Source of the DNA: Sphingobacterium sp. FBM7-1
GTDB taxonomy: Bacteria; Bacteroidota; Bacteroidia; Sphingobacteriales; Sphingobacteriaceae
Reading direction: 5' to 3'
DNA: 64,000 bases
Assembly: GCF_020687765.1 (NCBI RefSeq)
Contig: NZ_JAJEWJ010000002.1
Location: 186,001-250,000, forward strand
Shown: piece after piece, positions 26,124 through 35,563 of the stretch
How the letters are laid out: every line of letters starts with the position of its first letter
How positions within the stretch are numbered: position 1 is the first letter of the stretch
Notes under the pieces: generated by a model
Seen by the model: only the letters and a program-made list of their open reading frames with translations
What the model was told of the DNA's origin: nothing
Database searches by the model: none
Made by a program: the position numbers and the translations under genes

Positions 26124-28886
26124 ATGAAAATTTTATACAAAATGAAGGGGCTCAAAATTGATCAACATCTATTTTTCTACATATTTGTCACCTTTATTTT
26201 AGTAGGTGCATCTAGTTGTTCTGTATCAAAGCGGTTACATGTAGAACAGGTGCAAATCGAAGGACGTGAAAATCCCTTAGGCATTAATACGCTGGTGCCG
26301 TCCTTTAGCTGGCAACTCCATAGTAACGGACATAACGTCGTGCAGACGGCATATCGAATCATCGTTAGTAGTCATCCAGATTTATCGAAACAAAAGCATA
26401 TTCTGTGGAATTCCGACTGGGTGGCTACGGATCAGTCGTTATATAATATATACAATGGACAGCATCTGCAGACGGGAAAAACCTATTATGTACGTGTTGA
26501 AGTAAAAGATAATCAAGGAAATGTTGCGAAGAGTATTGTACAAAATTTTCATACAGGACTGTTAGCGGAAGCTGACTGGGAAGGTGCCCAATGGATTACA
26601 AAAGAGATACTTCCCGATTCTTTCGTTAACCCGCTTCCGCTAAGCTCGAGTAAGCTCAGGATTGATAAAAGTTATGAATTACCCGTATTTCGGAAGAATA
26701 TAAATGTAGACAAGAAAGTCGTGTCTTCAATAGGTTACATTTCGGGGCTTGGGCATTACGAATTATTGTTGAATGGTGAGGCGGTGGACAGTGCAGTATT
26801 GCAGCCGGGTTGGACAAAATACGATAAAGAAGCTTATTATGTAGTTTACGATTTAACGGATCAGTGGCTTAAAGGCAAGAATACGATCGGTGTGATGCTG
26901 GGTAATGGTTTTTATTATATCCCCCCTATCAGCGGAAGATTTCAAAAGCATAAAGTAGCTTTCGGATTACCGAAAGTGAAGATGAAAGTGGTTAATCGAT
27001 ACGATGATGGAACGGAGGAAACAATCGTAAGTGATGATACTTGGAAAGTACATCGTTCGCCGATTACATTTTCTAGTATGTACGGTGGCGAAGATTACGA
27101 TGAACATGTGCTTTCTAAAGATTGGAGTGCACCCTATTATGATGATAGCGCATGGGATAATGCGTTATTGGTCGATGGTCCTTCACTGCGTGTACAGGAG
27201 ACAGAGCCCGTTCGTATTATGGAGCGCTTTGCGTCGAAATTGGTAAAATCACTGGAGAAAAATATTTACGTGTATGATTTTGGACAGAATGCGTCGGGGA
27301 TTGTACATGTAAAAATGAAAGGTCAGCAAGGCGATACCGTTCGGATTTATCCGGCAGAGTTGTTAACGGATGGAGGACGTGCAAACCAAAAGCATTCCGG
27401 AAGTCCTTACTATTATCAATATGTCTTTGCGCAAGATGGGGAAGTAAGTTGGCGCCCGCGTTTTACGTATTATGGATTTCGTTATGCCGAAGTGCGTTTA
27501 ATGCCGGCAGGTAACAAGGAAATTGAGATTAAAGAACTTACTGCAGAGCACATTCGGAACGGAGCTCGACAGATTGGAAGCTTTAATACATCAGATACTT
27601 TGTTTAATCAAATACATACGTTGATAAATTGGGGTATAAAAAGTAATATGGTGAGTGTATTCACCGATTGTCCACATCGAGAGAAATTAGGTTGGCTGGA
27701 GCAGTTACATCTGATGGGGCCTTCTGTTCAATATAACTTCGATGTAGAACGTTTGTTTGCGAAATCACTCCGTGATATGCGACAATCTCAAACGGCGGAA
27801 GGCCTAGTGCCTGAAATCGCTCCCGAGTATGTTCACTTCGATTGGGGAGGTGATGTGTTCCGAGATTCTCCAGAATGGGGATCGAGTTCGATTTTACTAG
27901 CTTGGTATGCCTACCAATGGTATGGAAATAAAGCGCTTTTAACCGATAATTATGAGATGATGAAAAAATATATGCATTATCTCCACGGAAAAACAAAAGA
28001 CAATGTGCTTTATCACGGGTTAGGCGATTGGTATGATTTAGGTCCGGAACGTCCTGGTTTTTCTCAGTTGACAACTCCCGGTATCACGGCAACCTCCATT
28101 TACTATTACAACCTCCAAGTAATGAGCAAGATTGCTGATCTTATGAACGATGAAGCCTATAAAACGTATGCAGACTCCTTGCAAAAGGTCGTATATCACG
28201 CTTTTAATGATACTTTTTATAACGAAGATACCGCATTGTACGGTTCAGGCAGCCAGACTGCACTTGCTATGCCTTTGTATATGGGACTTGTAGGGGAGGC
28301 CAACCGTGAGAAGGTGTTAGCAAATCTTATTCAAGACGTTGTAAGCAGGGATACTAGCTTTACCGCAGGCGATATTGGACACCGTTATTTACTCCAGGTG
28401 TTACAACAGGCTGGGCGGGATGATTTGATTTATGCGATGCATAAAGACGATAGCCGGCCCGGGTATGGATATCAGATCCGTCAGGGAGCGACCGCGTTAA
28501 CCGAGTCCTGGGCTGCGTTGCCAACGGTTTCTAACAACCATTTTATGTTAGGCCACCTAATGGAATGGTTTCACACGTGTTTAGGAGGGTTGGGTCAACA
28601 AGAAGGATCCATAGCCTATAAACATGTTTGTATAGCCCCTAAATTGTTGGATGTTGTTCAACAAAGATCGGTGGCCTATGAAAGTCCTTATGGCTCGGTG
28701 AAATTTGAACAAAATGGCGATATTTTCCAGATAGAAATCCCTGCGAACAGTAAAGCGACCTTGGTACTTCCTGAATCTCGGAAATATCGAGTGAATGGTG
28801 AACCGTTCGAAGTTTACAAGCATGAATTGACAGCGGACGGCCTGGCAATAGAATTAGGATCGGGAGAGTATGAAATTAAACAATAA
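26124..28886 (+). CDS. alpha-L-rhamnosidase (GH78), lipoprotein
   Basis: A 920-residue full-length GH78 enzyme. The N-terminus has a lipoprotein signal (GASSC, C32 from the first ATG; ATG 26142 is an alternative start). An Ig/fibronectin-like domain follows (about 35-150), then two beta-sandwich domains and the (alpha/alpha)6 catalytic barrel. The barrel carries the hallmark DCPHREKLGWLEQ at residues 515-527 and QGATALTESW later. The C-terminal sandwich ends GSGEYEIK. It removes terminal alpha-L-rhamnose from pectin side chains. It heads the operon that includes the first SusC/SusD pair. Confidence 0.92.
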   Translation: MKILYKMKGLKIDQHLFFYIFVTFILVGASSCSVSKRLHVEQVQIEGRENPLGINTLVPSFSWQLHSNGHNVVQTAYRIIVSSHPDLSKQKHILWNSDWVATDQSLYNIYNGQHLQTGKTYYVRVEVKDNQGNVAKSIVQNFHTGLLAEADWEGAQWITKEILPDSFVNPLPLSSSKLRIDKSYELPVFRKNINVDKKVVSSIGYISGLGHYELLLNGEAVDSAVLQPGWTKYDKEAYYVVYDLTDQWLKGKNTIGVMLGNGFYYIPPISGRFQKHKVAFGLPKVKMKVVNRYDDGTEETIVSDDTWKVHRSPITFSSMYGGEDYDEHVLSKDWSAPYYDDSAWDNALLVDGPSLRVQETEPVRIMERFASKLVKSLEKNIYVYDFGQNASGIVHVKMKGQQGDTVRIYPAELLTDGGRANQKHSGSPYYYQYVFAQDGEVSWRPRFTYYGFRYAEVRLMPAGNKEIEIKELTAEHIRNGARQIGSFNTSDTLFNQIHTLINWGIKSNMVSVFTDCPHREKLGWLEQLHLMGPSVQYNFDVERLFAKSLRDMRQSQTAEGLVPEIAPEYVHFDWGGDVFRDSPEWGSSSILLAWYAYQWYGNKALLTDNYEMMKKYMHYLHGKTKDNVLYHGLGDWYDLGPERPGFSQLTTPGITATSIYYYNLQVMSKIADLMNDEAYKTYADSLQKVVYHAFNDTFYNEDTALYGSGSQTALAMPLYMGLVGEANREKVLANLIQDVVSRDTSFTAGDIGHRYLLQVLQQAGRDDLIYAMHKDDSRPGYGYQIRQGATALTESWAALPTVSNNHFMLGHLMEWFHTCLGGLGQQEGSIAYKHVCIAPKLLDVVQQRSVAYESPYGSVKFEQNGDIFQIEIPANSKATLVLPESRKYRVNGEPFEVYKHELTADGLAIELGSGEYEIKQ

Positions 28887-28890
28887 GGTA

Positions 28891-29985
28891 ATGAAGAGAA
28901 TAACGCTATTGTTGTGTCTCCTTTGGATAGGGAAAATGAGTATTGCACAACCACAAATGGTTTCCGATGCTGAAATGGAGCGTATTTATCAAGAGGTGAA
29001 AACTCCTTATAAATACGGGTTAGTATTGACTCCCCAGCAGAAAGGTGACCTTATGGATTGTCCGAGTGTATACCGGATAGGAAAAAAATGGTACATGAGT
29101 TATCTTGTTTTCGATGGAGAAGGTTACGAAACTTGGCTGGCCGAGAGTACCGACCTCTTAAATTGGACAACATTAGGTAAACAAATGTCGAAAGAAAATA
29201 GTGATAAATGGGATAGCAAACAACGTGCTGGATACAACGCCTTAATAGACACCAAATGGGGTGGAACTTACAAGCCACATACATATGATGGTAAATATTG
29301 GATGTCGTATTTTGGGGGTGTCTCGGTAGGGTATGAGCCCGAGCCGTTGGCGATCGGGATGGCGTACACGACCGAAAGACCATCGAAACCTATGGAGTGG
29401 GAACGACTTGATAGTCCCGTTTTAACTAGCGAGGATGAAGATGTCCGTTGGTGGGAAAATAGACATAAGCTCTTCAAGAGCTATGTGATTGAAGATAAAC
29501 AGCGAAATACAGGTCATCGTTTTATTATGTACTACAATGCTGTGGGTGATTCCTTGGAAAACAATAAACCCACAAGATGGTACGAACGGATAGGAATGGC
29601 TGTCTCCGATGATATGAAAAATTGGAAACGTTATTTAAAAGATCCTGTGGTACATCATCCGGTGGGTATCACTGGTGACCCAATGATTCAACGTATCGGG
29701 AAAACCTGGGTGATGTTTTATTTCGGTGCCTTTTGGAAAGACAGGGCAGGTGCGTTTAATCGATTCGCAGCTTCTAAGGATCTTATCCATTGGACCGATT
29801 GGAAAGGGAATAATCTAATAGAATCCACGGAAGATTTTGATAATCAATATGCTCATAAATCCTTTGTTATTAAGCATAAAGGCGTGGTTTACCATTATTA
29901 TTGTGCGGTGGATAAAGAGGGAAATAGAGGCATAGCGCTAGCGACCTCAACCGATAAAGGGAAAAGTAAAGTAAAGTTTAAATAA
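28891..29985 (+). CDS. secreted five-bladed propeller glycosidase (GH43/GH117-like)
   Basis: About 364 residues from ATG 28891, four bases after the GH78 stop; ATG 28870 is in frame but would overlap GH78 and spoil the signal peptide. The signal peptide MKRITLLLCLLWIGKMSIAQ is clear. The mature protein has propeller motifs common to clan GH-F relatives: MDCPSVYRIGKKWYMSY, WLAESTDLLNW, GDPMIQRIGKTWVMFYFG, FAASKDLIHWT and GIALATSTD. I cannot place it in a numbered GH family by eye. Arabinosidase, xylosidase or galactosidase activity on pectin side chains is plausible. It is co-transcribed with GH78 and GH2. Confidence 0.75.
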   Translation: MKRITLLLCLLWIGKMSIAQPQMVSDAEMERIYQEVKTPYKYGLVLTPQQKGDLMDCPSVYRIGKKWYMSYLVFDGEGYETWLAESTDLLNWTTLGKQMSKENSDKWDSKQRAGYNALIDTKWGGTYKPHTYDGKYWMSYFGGVSVGYEPEPLAIGMAYTTERPSKPMEWERLDSPVLTSEDEDVRWWENRHKLFKSYVIEDKQRNTGHRFIMYYNAVGDSLENNKPTRWYERIGMAVSDDMKNWKRYLKDPVVHHPVGITGDPMIQRIGKTWVMFYFGAFWKDRAGAFNRFAASKDLIHWTDWKGNNLIESTEDFDNQYAHKSFVIKHKGVVYHYYCAVDKEGNRGIALATSTDKGKSKVKFK

Positions 29986-30009
29986 GAACAAGTAAATCTC
30001 ATCATAATT

Positions 30010-32400
30010 ATGTTTAAGAAGTTAGTGTCCTTTCTAGTTCTATTCGTTACATTTTTGTTCGGTATAGCACAACCTCGGGAAACGGTTGATTTTAATGGCG
30101 ATTGGTCTTTTACTTTAGAAGATGACTTGCAATTTCGACGGGCAGATTTCGTGGCAGCAAATTGGCAAAAAATTGCCTTACCACACGATTGGAGTATAGG
30201 ATTCGATTTTGGTGAAGAGTATCCTGCAGGCAATGCAGGCGGAGCATTGCCGGGTGGAGTTGGTTGGTATAGGAAAGATTTCTCCTTGCCGGAGGAGGAT
30301 AAAGGTAAACATATTGTGTTGCATTTTGGCGGAGTTTACCGATACGCTGAAGTTTGGATCAACGACCGGTATTTAGGTAAAAATATAAATGGATATTTGT
30401 CGTTTGAGCATGATCTGACCCCCTATTTACACTACGGAAATAAACCTAACGTTGTCGCGGTGCGCGTAGATAATAGTTTACAGCCCAATTCCCGTTGGTA
30501 TACCGGATCGGGAATATATCGGGATGTGAAATTGGAGAAGCGGTCGTCTGTGCACCTACTGCGCGCGGAGACATTTATTACGACGCCAGAGGTTACTATA
30601 GAGAAAAGTACGCTCCGTATACAATCTGCACTTAATAGAGCAACGGCTAAACCCTCCAGAATATTGGTAAAACTGCAGGATAAAAATCAAAAGCTGCTTG
30701 CAGAGAAAGTGGTAACGATAGCGGGTGACCAATTTGAAGACGAACTTCAGTTAGGTACTTTGTCCTTATGGTCGCCAGAGAATCCAACTTTGTACGACTT
30801 ACAAATTGTTTTATTAGATAATGCTAATAAAGTACAGGATGCGTTGACTTATCAAGTAGGTTTCAGGCATTTTCATTTTGATGAAAAACAGGGTTTTTCT
30901 TTAAATGGTAAACCCTATAAATTATTCGGGGTCTGTTTACACCATGATCTTGGCGCATTAGGGGCCGCCTTTAATAAATCAGCAGCTAAGCGCCAGTTGC
31001 TCATCATGAAAGATATGGGCGTTAATGCTATCCGAACCGCGCACAACCCCCCAGCGGAAGAATTTTTAGATTTATGTGATGAGCTCGGTTTTTTGGTGCA
31101 AAATGAGGCTTATGATATGTGGGCCAAGCGTAAAAATAAATTTGATTACCATATCGATTTTGAGCAGCATTACATCGATGACCTTGTAAGCCTTATCAAG
31201 CGTGATCGTAATCACACCTCTGTGTTCATGTGGAGTATTGGCAACGAAATTAGAGAGCAATTCGACAGCACAGGTATCGCTTTGACTAAAAATATGTCAG
31301 AGGTGGTTAAAAGGCTAGATCCAACGCGTCCTGTTACTGCTGCCCTGACAGAAACAAACTACGACAAGAATTTTATTGCACAAGCACGCTCTTTGGATGT
31401 ACTCGGATTCAACTATAAATATTTTGATTACGATAAATTGCCAGTAGAATTCAAGGGCTTTCCTTTAATCGCATCAGAAACGACGTCAGCATTGCAGACT
31501 AGAGGGGTGTATGATAGCGTACATGATACGATTCAATTGTGGCCGGCTTCTTCACAAGACAAATTTGTCACAAATGGAAATCCCGATTTCACGGTTTCTG
31601 CATACGATAATGTGGCCGCTTATTGGGGCACAAGTCACGAACGTGCTTGGTTGGAAGTGAAGAAACGAGATTTCTTGGGTGGTATTTTCGTTTGGACGGG
31701 CTTCGATTATTTGGGAGAGCCGGTACCTTACCCATACCCTGCACGTAGTTCCTATTATGGTATTGTAGACTTAGCAGGCCTACCAAAAGATGTGTATTAC
31801 ATGTATCAATCGGAGTGGACAGATACAGAAGTGTTGCACCTTTTGCCGCATTGGAACTGGAAGGAAGGCGAGACCATCGATGTATGGTGCTATTATAATT
31901 ATGCAGATGCGGTTGAATTATTTTTGAATGGACGTTCGCTCGGTCGGAAATCCAAAACCGACGATCAGTTGCACACCGAATGGAAGGTACCTTTTGAGGC
32001 GGGAGAGTTAAAGGTGGTAAAAATAAAAGATGGCAAGGTAGTGCAGGAGGTGATAAAACGAACGGCGGGAGAACCCGTAGATATTAGAGTTGATGTGGAG
32101 CACGATCGCTATGCGGTAGATGGCTTAACAGACCTTCATTTTCTGACGGTATCTTTAGTTGATGAACGAGGCACGATTGTGCCCAATAATGATGTAGAAT
32201 TATCGTTTGTGCCGAAAGAGAATATCACTGTCGTTGGAACGGACAACGGTTATCAAGCAGACCTAAATTCATTGAGTAGTCCAAAACGGAATACTTATAA
32301 AGGGTTGGCTGTCGGCATACTGAAGAAGGAAAATGGTGATAAACCAGGAAAAATTGTAATCAAAACAGCCCAATTCGAAAAGGAAGTGACCATTAAATAA
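30010..32400 (+). CDS. GH2 beta-galactosidase/beta-glucuronidase-type enzyme
   Basis: A 796-residue exported GH2 enzyme with a signal peptide ending FGIAQ (residue 21). Domain order: jelly-roll (about 25-190), Ig-like (190-290), TIM barrel (290-570), DUF4982-like and C-terminal Ig domains. The acid/base Glu is in WSIGNEI (E413) and the nucleophile Glu in IASETTS (E490). This type, with DUF4982, hydrolyses beta-galactosides or beta-glucuronides. RG-II and arabinogalactan side chains contain both sugars. It is 34 bases upstream of the first SusC gene. Confidence 0.88.
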   Translation: MFKKLVSFLVLFVTFLFGIAQPRETVDFNGDWSFTLEDDLQFRRADFVAANWQKIALPHDWSIGFDFGEEYPAGNAGGALPGGVGWYRKDFSLPEEDKGKHIVLHFGGVYRYAEVWINDRYLGKNINGYLSFEHDLTPYLHYGNKPNVVAVRVDNSLQPNSRWYTGSGIYRDVKLEKRSSVHLLRAETFITTPEVTIEKSTLRIQSALNRATAKPSRILVKLQDKNQKLLAEKVVTIAGDQFEDELQLGTLSLWSPENPTLYDLQIVLLDNANKVQDALTYQVGFRHFHFDEKQGFSLNGKPYKLFGVCLHHDLGALGAAFNKSAAKRQLLIMKDMGVNAIRTAHNPPAEEFLDLCDELGFLVQNEAYDMWAKRKNKFDYHIDFEQHYIDDLVSLIKRDRNHTSVFMWSIGNEIREQFDSTGIALTKNMSEVVKRLDPTRPVTAALTETNYDKNFIAQARSLDVLGFNYKYFDYDKLPVEFKGFPLIASETTSALQTRGVYDSVHDTIQLWPASSQDKFVTNGNPDFTVSAYDNVAAYWGTSHERAWLEVKKRDFLGGIFVWTGFDYLGEPVPYPYPARSSYYGIVDLAGLPKDVYYMYQSEWTDTEVLHLLPHWNWKEGETIDVWCYYNYADAVELFLNGRSLGRKSKTDDQLHTEWKVPFEAGELKVVKIKDGKVVQEVIKRTAGEPVDIRVDVEHDRYAVDGLTDLHFLTVSLVDERGTIVPNNDVELSFVPKENITVVGTDNGYQADLNSLSSPKRNTYKGLAVGILKKENGDKPGKIVIKTAQFEKEVTIK

Positions 32401-32434
32401 TAAGTAATTACAAGTTAAAACTAATCCAAAATTT

Positions 32435-35400
32435 ATGAAAAGCCTACATTTTACCAACACATGGAGATTGATACATCGATCAATCATCATGTCGCTGATG
32501 ATGCTGGGATGCATCATTATGCTACCGATTGAAAACACGTTAGCAGCCGTGCAAGCACAGCAAAGTGTTAATGGGACTGTATTAGACGAGAACGGAAAAC
32601 CATTGGCAGGTGTTACAGTATCTTTGGAAAATGCCACTGTAAGTACGCTGACAGCGGACGACGGTTCGTTCTCTATTCGTTTGGCCACTCCAACGGGAAC
32701 TTTATTGTTCACAGCAGTAGGCTATTTAGATTACCCTTTAGCAGTGAAGGCGAATGACCAAGTAACGGTTTCTCTGCAAGTTGATGATCAACAGCTGGAT
32801 GAGGTTGTTGTTATCGGTTACGGAACCGTTCGAAAGCGCGATTTGACGGGATCAGTTACCTCTGTTAAATCGGAGGATATTGTTCGTTCACCAGCGCATA
32901 ATCCCTTGGAAGCTATTCAGGGACAAGTGCCTGGACTAGATATTACGCGGACCTCAGGTAGTGCAACTTCTGGAGTCAATATGAATATTCGTGGGAAAAG
33001 ATCGTTGTCTACGGCTCAAGATGAATATGGTAATGCGATAGCAAATAATCCTTTGGTAATCATTGACGGTATGCAAGGTGGCAATATCAGTGATGTTCAT
33101 CCGCAGGATATTGAATCGATAGAAGTGTTGAAAGATGCATCTTCTACGGCGATTTATGGTTCGCAGGGTGCAAATGGTGTTATTATTGTAACGACCAAAA
33201 GAGGGAAAACCGGTGCGCCTAAGATCAATTTTAATACCTATATAGGTGTTAATGGCTGGGCACAATATCCTGAGATGCGTACAGGCGACGATTATGTTCA
33301 GCTTCGGCGCGAAGCCGCGATAACGTCGGGACAGTGGAACGGCCCTGCGGACGACCAAACTTTATTCACGGTAGGTGAGTGGACAGCTTTACAAAACAAC
33401 CAGTGGGTTAATTGGAAAGATGAAGTATTTAAAAATGGAGTAGTCCAGAACCATCAGTTATCGATTAGCGGAGGTACTGATAATACAACAGCCTTATTGT
33501 CTGGGGGATATTACAGGGAATTAGGTTCTTTTAAAGATGATGCTTTAGATAAATATAATCTGCGCTTAAATGTGGATCATAACATTGGAAGTTTCGTAAA
33601 AGTGGGAACATCCAGTCAGATAACGCACTACGACGGTAGTGAGCGTGCAGATAATGTTCTCTGGCGTGCAGCAACTAATGTGCCCTTAGGCTTGCCATAT
33701 GACGATGAAGGAAATGTGATTTTATGGCCATTGGGTCGTGAAGGGAAAGTAAGTCCCTTAGCTGATGAAGCGACACCATATACTGCTCAGCATCGTATTG
33801 CAAACACCAATTTAATTACTAACGGATTTGCTGAAATAAAGCCCTTTAAAGGATTTACTTTCCGCTCTAACTTGGGGGTAAACTTATTTTATCACAACAA
33901 TAAAGACTTTGACAGTGAAAACTCTATTGATCGGGCAGGAGAATTTCCTAACTCTTTAGCGTCTATCTTAAAAACGGATAAGTCCTTTATCTCATGGGAT
34001 AATATCATCAATTACAACTATGAAACGGGTGCGCATAATTTGACATTGACGGCTTTAACTTCCTGGACGCAGTCAAAATTTAATTCTTCTTATATGGAAG
34101 GAACGGGACAGTTAGTGGCTGAGCAGTTATGGCATAATATAGGGGCTAATGATAAAGACTCTTATGTTATTCGTTCGGGATATATACAAAATCAAACGAT
34201 GTCGTATGCATTTCGTGCGAATTACTCCTACCAGGGAAAATATTTATTAACAGTATCTAATCGCTGGGATGGTGCTTCCCGTCTTTCTGTAGATAACAAA
34301 TGGGCGATGTTCCCATCTGTTGCTGCGGCTTGGCGTATGAGTGATGAAAATTGGTTCAATCTACCTCAGGTAGACGATTTCAAACTTCGTTTGAGTTATG
34401 GACAAACTGGGAATTCGGGTATCAGTCCATATGGCACACAATCTGGGTTGACCTCTTATGCTAATGCGGGTTTTCAAGACCAAGGATTCACCTATTATGC
34501 ATATAACACATTAATCGGAAACCGCAATTTAGGCTGGGAGAGGTCGGCAGCATGGAACTTAGGAGCAGATCTTCGTTTGTTTGCAAACCGCATCAACTTA
34601 GTAGTCGATGTATACGACACCAAAACGACCGATATACTATTGCCTAGAACATTACCGACGTCCATGGGATCAGGTAATAATACACCGTTTCAAATTTATC
34701 AGAATATCGGAAGCTCTAGAAACCGCGGAGTCGAGGTTGTCTTAAATACCAAAAATATTGATAAGACTTTTAAATGGAACACGGACTTCACCTTTGGAGC
34801 AAATAAGGAGGAAATCCTAGATTTGATCGATGGAAGAGATATCATCGGAGCGACCACTAGGGAAACGGAGAGCTTATTGATTGGTCGGCCATTACAGTCG
34901 TTTTATACATTCAAGCGATTAGGAATTTGGCAGACTGATGAGGCTGCGGAAGCGGCGACTTATTTTAAAGATGCAGCTAAGACGCAGCCTTTCAAACCGG
35001 GCGATATTAAATTGGCCGATCTGAATGGAGATAACGTGATTGACGATCTTAATGATGTGGCCTATATAGGAACAACATCTCCGCGTTGGACATTAGGTTT
35101 TAATAATAATTTTACCTATAAAAACTTCGACGTTAACATCTATACGATCGCACGTTGGGGACAGATGATGGAGTATGATTTTACTGCTTCCTATGATCCA
35201 CAGGGGAAAGGTAACCATCCGGCTTATTTAGACTATTGGACAGCGGAAAATCCAACCAATGACTTTCCTCGCCCGGATTTGACTAATTTCTATAATTACC
35301 TCGGATACCAGTCGTACAGCTACGTAGACGGTTCATACATCAAATTGAAAACGGTAACAATAGGATACCGTTTGCCGAAATCTTTTACAGATCGTGCGCA

Positions 35401-35551
35401 CCTAAATGGAGCGCGGTTGTACCTTAGCGGGAACAATTTGTTCTCATGGTCGAAAAGTGACTTAGTACAAAATTACGATGCAGAACGTGGAGGCTCAGCG
35501 AAAAGCCCGTTATTGCGTCAATTTGTATTCGGTATTAATTTAGATTTTTAA
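32435..35551 (+). CDS. SusC-like TonB-dependent outer-membrane transporter 1
   Basis: A 1038-residue protein. A long signal region (residues 1 to about 42) is followed by a carboxypeptidase-regulatory-like domain (VNGTVLDENGKPLAGVTV onward). Next come the TonB box region DEVVVIGYGTVRKRDLTGSV, a plug domain and a 22-strand barrel. With the adjacent SusD it forms a SusCD complex that imports oligosaccharides across the outer membrane. It sits in the GH78 / GH43-like / GH2 / GH105 operon, so pectic oligosaccharides are the probable cargo. No anti-sigma or hybrid two-component regulator is encoded next to it. Confidence 0.94.
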   Translation: MKSLHFTNTWRLIHRSIIMSLMMLGCIIMLPIENTLAAVQAQQSVNGTVLDENGKPLAGVTVSLENATVSTLTADDGSFSIRLATPTGTLLFTAVGYLDYPLAVKANDQVTVSLQVDDQQLDEVVVIGYGTVRKRDLTGSVTSVKSEDIVRSPAHNPLEAIQGQVPGLDITRTSGSATSGVNMNIRGKRSLSTAQDEYGNAIANNPLVIIDGMQGGNISDVHPQDIESIEVLKDASSTAIYGSQGANGVIIVTTKRGKTGAPKINFNTYIGVNGWAQYPEMRTGDDYVQLRREAAITSGQWNGPADDQTLFTVGEWTALQNNQWVNWKDEVFKNGVVQNHQLSISGGTDNTTALLSGGYYRELGSFKDDALDKYNLRLNVDHNIGSFVKVGTSSQITHYDGSERADNVLWRAATNVPLGLPYDDEGNVILWPLGREGKVSPLADEATPYTAQHRIANTNLITNGFAEIKPFKGFTFRSNLGVNLFYHNNKDFDSENSIDRAGEFPNSLASILKTDKSFISWDNIINYNYETGAHNLTLTALTSWTQSKFNSSYMEGTGQLVAEQLWHNIGANDKDSYVIRSGYIQNQTMSYAFRANYSYQGKYLLTVSNRWDGASRLSVDNKWAMFPSVAAAWRMSDENWFNLPQVDDFKLRLSYGQTGNSGISPYGTQSGLTSYANAGFQDQGFTYYAYNTLIGNRNLGWERSAAWNLGADLRLFANRINLVVDVYDTKTTDILLPRTLPTSMGSGNNTPFQIYQNIGSSRNRGVEVVLNTKNIDKTFKWNTDFTFGANKEEILDLIDGRDIIGATTRETESLLIGRPLQSFYTFKRLGIWQTDEAAEAATYFKDAAKTQPFKPGDIKLADLNGDNVIDDLNDVAYIGTTSPRWTLGFNNNFTYKNFDVNIYTIARWGQMMEYDFTASYDPQGKGNHPAYLDYWTAENPTNDFPRPDLTNFYNYLGYQSYSYVDGSYIKLKTVTIGYRLPKSFTDRAHLNGARLYLSGNNLFSWSKSDLVQNYDAERGGSAKSPLLRQFVFGINLDF

Positions 35552-35563
35552 GGAGGAATTATC

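Noticed and set aside
32269-32712. 147-codon antisense frame across the GH2/SusC junction
   Set aside because: It covers the SusC signal peptide region and has no independent support.
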